Notes under the pieces: generated by a model
The model's input: only the letters and a program-made list of their open reading frames with translations
What the model was told of the DNA's origin: nothing
Database searches by the model: none
Program-made: the position numbers and the translations under genes
Part shown: piece after piece, positions 59,010 through 64,000 of the stretch
How the letters are laid out: every line of letters begins with the position of its first letter
How positions within the stretch are numbered: the first letter of the stretch is position 1
NCBI GenBank assembly: GCA_904063045.1
Contig: CAJFCJ010000031.1
Coordinates: forward strand, 310,001 to 374,000
Source: Dimorphilus gyrociliatus
Lineage: Eukaryota; Annelida; Polychaeta; Dinophilidae
Direction: 5' to 3'
DNA: 64,000 bases

Positions 59010-60552
59010 CTACCAACTCAAAATTATTTGCGTGACGTTCGATTGGCATGTCGACCTAGTTGAAAATTGGCTAGTATTGAGCCGAAAGTGTGTCATTTAT
59101 CCGTGTTGGACGCCATTTTCGACGTCTAACTGAATTTTTCACAAATAATCATTTTGACAACGTGTCATTTCATATAATCTTTCGGCACCTGCTTATAACA
59201 TGTACTTTTAAGGTAGACAAAAAACGAAAGCCTATAAAAAAAATAAATGAATAGGCAAAGGATAAGAAAATAAGAAATAGAGAGATTAGAATGGAACAAA
59301 TTAAAAAAAAAGAGTAGGTGGAGAAGAAGGAGTAGAAGGAAGAGAGGAAAGAGGGGGGGGAGAGGAGGAAAGATAGGGGAGGGGGGCAGGAAGGCAAAAA
59401 AAAAAATAGGTAAAAAATAGGTCGACCTGACCATATTTCACAGATGGTTGCATTTTACTTTATTACTAGTTGGGGTAGATCTCTTCTACTGCTATTTTTT
59501 GTTGGATAAGTATCATTTAATGTTCTAATATATCGGATAGTGAATATATAATGTTATAGTTTACACACTAGGATATAAAAAAAAGTGAATTGTTCCACAA
59601 GAACGATCAAACCTTTGAATATAAAAGTGTAATTGTGATTAGTAGTCTTCTGATCTCTTCTAAGGCTTTGCGCGCAGAAGATGAGGATAATTTCATATTT
59701 ATACGCACCTGGTCTGAGGATTTTGGGTGTGGTTAATCTTTCTTTTTTTTTCTATAAGATATTAGCTTTCACTAGCGTCTAACTTATGTTCGAAATTGAA
59801 AAGCGCCGCTTTGGGAATATAAACGAATAGGGAATAGGTAAGAGACAGAGGGACAGAGGGACAGAGGGAGAGAGGGAGAAAAGGAGTACACGATTGGGCC
59901 GCAACGGGCCCTTCATCTTATAATGCTCAGCTGTCAGCACCAATGGCAGCGAGTGATGAGTGAGCATTCAACAAATGGTTGAGGTCGGTTAGAGACTAAA
60001 CAATCATTTGTTTAATTGCTGTAATTATTGGGATGACAATAGAATCTTTTGTGCAATGACCGTCTGTTGCTTTGGAATGCGGTGAGCAATTGAACGCTTC
60101 GGCTTCTTCTTCTCTTTTACGTTCCATCACCACCACTCCCCCCTCCCCCTATTTATAAGGAGGTAGAGAAAATATCTTACTCCACTTAAAAAATTCTTCA
60201 TCTTCTTTTTATCTTACATAAACGTTATTAAGTGAAGAAAGGTAAAAATTCCTTTCTTTCGAGTCTCTTTAAATACATTCACTCTTTCCTCCTTTTACTC
60301 TCTTTCTTATATTTCCCGTCCAAGCCAGAAACATATATATATCCTGTATATATAAATCTCTAGGTAGTAGTGTATTGGGCTATTAGCACCTTCTACACCT
60401 AATCACATTTTCAGTTCCGCATAAACAAGCTCATTCATCACGCATCAGTAGGACGGCGCACGCATTCCTGCACCAACACCAAACCAAGCCCCCCATGCTA
60501 TCTCACGAGCAGCAAATTTTTTCAGCTTCAACTGTTATCTACTGTTCGAAAC

Positions 60553-60609
60553 GACCGCCATCGGTCGGTGCCAGGGCGCTCGTTTGCTGGCACTCGGCTG
60601 GTGCCGATT
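60553..60609. ncRNA. Candidate hairpin (microRNA-precursor-like)
   Basis: GTGCCAG (60568-60574) pairs with CTGGCAC (60587-60593). After a one-base bulge, 60559-60567 pairs with 60595-60603 (nine pairs, three of them G-U), and further short pairing extends outward. The loop is 12 nt (60575-60586). The element is GC-rich in AT-rich flanks. The size fits a pre-miRNA, but mature arms match no family I can name. Chance cannot be excluded without folding statistics. Confidence 0.3.
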
Positions 60610-62786
60610 AAATGCGCCGTTATTAATTGAATTAATTTGCGAAGAAATGAGAGAATATTTAGTTTTTAAAAACTTATTATAATTAAATATGCATTGTATA
60701 AATATTCGACTAAAGTTCGTTCAACCGTCAATCTTTTAGCTATCTTTTCCCTTTTCATCTTTCATTAATTTCTCTTTATATCTTTGAATATTTCACTTTA
60801 AATTGTAATTTATTCGAAATTCTTTTAAAATTAGCCTAATTTCTTAATTTTTTAATAAAACAACGCTCATTTAAGTGGAAAAAACCACCATAGATTAAAT
60901 AATTAATAGTAACAGAATAGAATAGTGTCGGACAACTTGAAAGAAGGTTTCATTGTATAATGAAAGAAAAGTCTACCCTTCTCGCCCCGACCAATGAACG
61001 CGTGCCAAAATCTGACCACGTGACCAAGTGGCGCGGCCACCAAAGCGCGTAATACGCCAACCAACGGTGTATGGCAAAGAAAAGAACTGTTTTTACGGTG
61101 GTAAGTCTTTTTTTTTTTAAACTAACAGTTGAATAAGTAATTTTCTTCTTTTTTTTATATGACAAACTTAATAAAAAGCAAACTTGACGGAAAAAAGTTT
61201 TTAACCGAGAAAAAAAAAACCGTTATAAATTTTTTATTAACAACTTTTTTTTTATTTCTTCGTCTGCAAAAAAATTATATTTAAAGCGAAAAGAGAAAAG
61301 TTTGTATGTCTGTGTGTATATGTTTATATGTTTATAGTTTTTTTTTAAAAAAAAAAATTATAGGCGTAACAATTTGTCAATTTTCCTCTTAGACGCTGAA
61401 AATTAATGAATAGGGTTTCGGAAAAACGATACTCGTTATATCTATCGTTAAAAGGAAAGCATATGTTTAAAATGTTGATATAATACGAATGTATATATTT
61501 AAAGAAAACGTATTAATATTATATAAGATGACGAATATAAAGATAAATAGGGAAGAAGAGTTAGGCAACAAATGAAGTGTTGTATAAAATGTACAAATGT
61601 ACATTGTATATAATAAATCCCGCACGCGCCATTTAATGCAACTCGGTTCAGGCCAGTACACCCGGCTTGTTCAAGCAGATGATCTGCATGTTTATGGTTG
61701 GTGCGTGCACTATTTTTGCGACATTAAATGGCTTGTTGATTTTCTATATAATGATTATTTAAGCTATTATTTCCATTCCTTTTCACTCTTTATACAATGC
61801 TCAATTGACTCAATTCTTAAAAAGTAACCAGTAAATTTTTATGATTTTTCTCTTTTTTTTTTAAAAAAAAAAGTATATGCATATATAAATAAGTTATTAA
61901 TGAACCTTATTAGTTTTGCTTATTTGTTCTTTTTTTTTTTTAGTCAGCTTTTCCCTACTCTCCCTTATCTTCTTCCTTCTATATCTCTTCTTCTTATATT
62001 TTTCTATTAAAAAGATTTAACCTAATTAATTCTGTCTTCGAATAAAAAATGATGTACGCCAAAAGCATATATAAAATCCTATCAATCTTTGACATTACAG
62101 CATTCACTCAAGCAAACGACTGCAATCGATATTCGCATCATATTCTAGTAAATTTTCTAAACCATAGACAAATCATTTTCTCTTTCTTCATTTTTCCCTA
62201 AAAATTCATTTCTTATCTTCTCAATTTCAATAAAATTATACTAATATACATATCATATTTGAATATAACTTGGGGCTATATAATTCCCAAGGCATTATAG
62301 TCATCCCAACGCCCCGATTGCGATGAAACCTAATGGATTTATATATATATTAATGAGATAATACGGGTATTGGATAGACAGGGGCAGATAGACAGAAAAA
62401 TAGAGAAACAAATATAAATCTGATACTTTTAGTTATGGAGATCGTTGACGCAACGTTATTCAACTTTGTTTCATTATGAAAAAATGATAGGCGGGAGTGA
62501 AAAGTACTCAACGAAGATAGAAATTGTTACTCTCTTTCGTTGATAGATGGGTAAATATCTTCCCGCATATAGGAAAAAGTTGTCTTTGTCCGTCTTCCCC
62601 CTTTGAAATGTCCGCTAAATGATCGCGATTCGTACGGCCACAATCGTTTAATATCCTTTTTATTTTCTTTTAATTTATTTCAAAAATCTATTTTTATTTT
62701 AAACAAATTCGAAAAAAATCTTAATAAAAGAAAAGTAACAAGAGAGAAAGATAATGAGATAAAAAATAAAAGAAATAAAGAAAGGC

Positions 62787-62792
<6 letters not shown>

Positions 62793-62831
<39 letters not shown>
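62793..62831. repeat. (GA)n microsatellite
   Basis: GA run with one AAA interruption inside a longer purine-rich stretch (62740-62900). Confidence 0.9.
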
Positions 62832-64000
62832 GTAAATAAGAAGATAAGGATAAAAAAAAAAGAAAATAAAAACAACAAAAAATCCTTAAAAACAAGAGAA
62901 AGATAAACAAAATTCAATCTCTTTTATTCCGTTTCCGCCACCTTCTTCCTCTCTCTCCCTTCATCTAATTAATTCTCGTACACTGCGGGTAAGAATGACG
63001 TTTTTTGTATTAATTCAAAGAGCCGGTAGATGGCGCAACTAATACTGATACTAAATGAAAAAACCGCTAAATAATAGAAGAACTTTCGAATAGAAGTTTT
63101 CTTTTCTTTTCATTGAATTGTTTATTATAGAAGGGAGAAAGTAAAAGTATTAAAAATAACAAAAAGCAAAGTTTATAGAGTTGGTCTGAAAATATTTAAG
63201 AATTGAAACTAAGAATCGATAATTAACATAGTATCTAATTACTAATCTACATTGTTTCCTTCGTGCCTTTTCCGCTTCCATTAACAGATTATTATCTGAG
63301 CGTCGAATTTCGAATTCGTCGCCGTATTCTATATTTAGATCTTTGACTGAATTAATTGCAATAAGAAATTATCCTTGATAAAGAATGTGGTAAGGTCTGA
63401 GGGAGCCTTGCGTTTTAATTGGCTATATTAAGTAGAGAATCAAATTGTAGCAAGCTATTTATATATATGGATAGAATATTTGAAGATATATATATATATA
63501 TATATACAATATATTATAGTAAAAGAAATGAGTAACCCCTCTGAAACCTTCCTTTTATTTATCATAGCGTAATTCCCTGTCTTCCTTCATCGAATGGGAA
63601 AATTGCTATATTTTTTGCAGTCACGTTCACGGCCCGCCCACACGACAGCAATTATCGTACACAAATCCGAATGTAACGTGTTGTTTATGTGTATTCAGGA
63701 AAAGTTGTAGAGGATATAGCTGCAGGGTACTGAATAGGCCAAAGGGCGAGGAGAGATGAAAGAGCGCGAAATGTTTGCGGACAACAGCTAATTGGTGCAG
63801 GCTGAAACCCTAGCCGGGCGCCGTTGTTAGCGCTTTCTCATCATTTATTGCCTTCAAAGAGCAGTTAATTTAACTCATCGCTAATTAGTAGTGTTTACTC
63901 ATTACGTAAGATGGAACGCCGTTTACTTTTTATTGCTTATTGCTTTCGCCGAATTGGTCTTTGTAGGGGGTGAAATAGGAAGAGGAGGAGTTCTAGTACT

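Larger units (their letters stand above)
55678..64000. other. 8.3-kb gene desert with GC-rich islands
   Basis: No recognisable exon on either strand up to the window edge. It is unusual for this dense locus. It holds CpG/GC-richer patches at about 56.3-58.2 kb and 60.4-60.6 kb, G/C homopolymer tracts (57290-57350, 59340-59390), GA runs (58977-59008, 62793-62831), TA runs (63488-63506), a TATA-like CTGTATAAAATC after a perfect GTCGGC-GTGA-GCCGAC hairpin (57938-57953), and TAATTA/homeodomain-type cores (for example GCTAATTAG near 63880). It may be the regulatory domain of a developmental gene lying beyond 64000, but that is inference. Confidence 0.5.

Noticed and set aside
59165-59434. Pro/Leu/Phe-rich minus-strand frames
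   Set aside because: Translations of a purine-rich tract; low-complexity artefacts. The same holds for frames at 21847-22395 and 62680-62917.
61628-61732. Inverted repeat GCCATTTAATG / CATTAAATGGC about 85 bp apart
   Set aside because: An 11-bp perfect inverted repeat at this spacing is expected about once or more per window by chance, and the inner sequence does not extend the stem.

Overview
The window is nuclear DNA of a small, compact-genome animal. It is AT-rich, with many TA and GA microsatellites. The genes are bilaterian orthologues cut by many introns, a good part of them only about 45-100 bp, with GT-AG borders. Gene density over 4.8-20 kb and 24.9-51 kb is about one gene per 3 kb. 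A miniature annelid such as Dimorphilus, or another lophotrochozoan with a reduced genome, would fit, but the species is inference. No bacterial, viral, CRISPR or transposase-coding content was recognised.

Layout. 0.2-5 kb: a possible two-helix mini-protein, then an SGSM1/2-type RUN-TBC Rab/Rap regulator on the minus strand. 5.2-6.6 kb: an intronless type II membrane glycosyltransferase-like gene (PF03407 type). 7.0-8.5 kb minus: a TBC1D10-type Rab GAP. 10.0-11.3 kb: mitochondrial malate dehydrogenase (MDH2). 11.9-12.6 kb: an orphan secreted, probably GPI-anchored protein. 13.0-14.5 kb minus: nucleosome assembly protein (NAP1L). 15.0-20.4 kb: DEPDC5, the GATOR1 subunit. 20.4-25.0 kb: gene-poor, low complexity. 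25.0-26.2 kb: phosphoserine phosphatase (PSPH). 26.7-28.1 kb: an unnamed basic protein, perhaps ciliary. 28.3-31.2 kb minus: ataxin-2. 31.9-33.7 kb: an ELOVL4-type fatty-acid elongase with a tandemly duplicated exon. 34.4-35.4 kb: a second intronless PF03407-type gene. 36.8-42.2 kb: EPS8. 43.5-47.0 kb: harmonin (USH1C). 47.4-49.1 kb: an UNC93A-like transporter. 50.0-51.3 kb: a secreted protein joining a C-type lectin-like domain to an ITIH C-terminal-like domain. 55.0-55.7 kb: an orphan basic protein. 55.7-64.0 kb: a gene desert with G4-forming and hairpin-forming islands.

Organisation. Four head-to-head pairs share short intergenic regions (SGSM/glycosyltransferase, TBC1D10/MDH2, NAP1L/DEPDC5, ATXN2/ELOVL). 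Two of these carry paired CCAAT boxes around an identical 10-mer. Three regulators of small GTPases (SGSM, TBC1D10, DEPDC5) lie within 20 kb. EPS8 and USH1C, both builders of actin protrusions (microvilli, stereocilia), lie in tandem on one strand.

The best candidates for something undescribed are: the duplicated, phase-compatible ELOVL exons, which may be mutually exclusive; the CTLD plus ITIH-C fusion; a pair of diverged roughly 100-bp modules at 51.5 and 53.6 kb carrying an NRF1-like site; and a few RNA-like hairpins in non-coding DNA. Exon borders were read by eye from splice signals and family similarity. No search, fold or alignment program was run.
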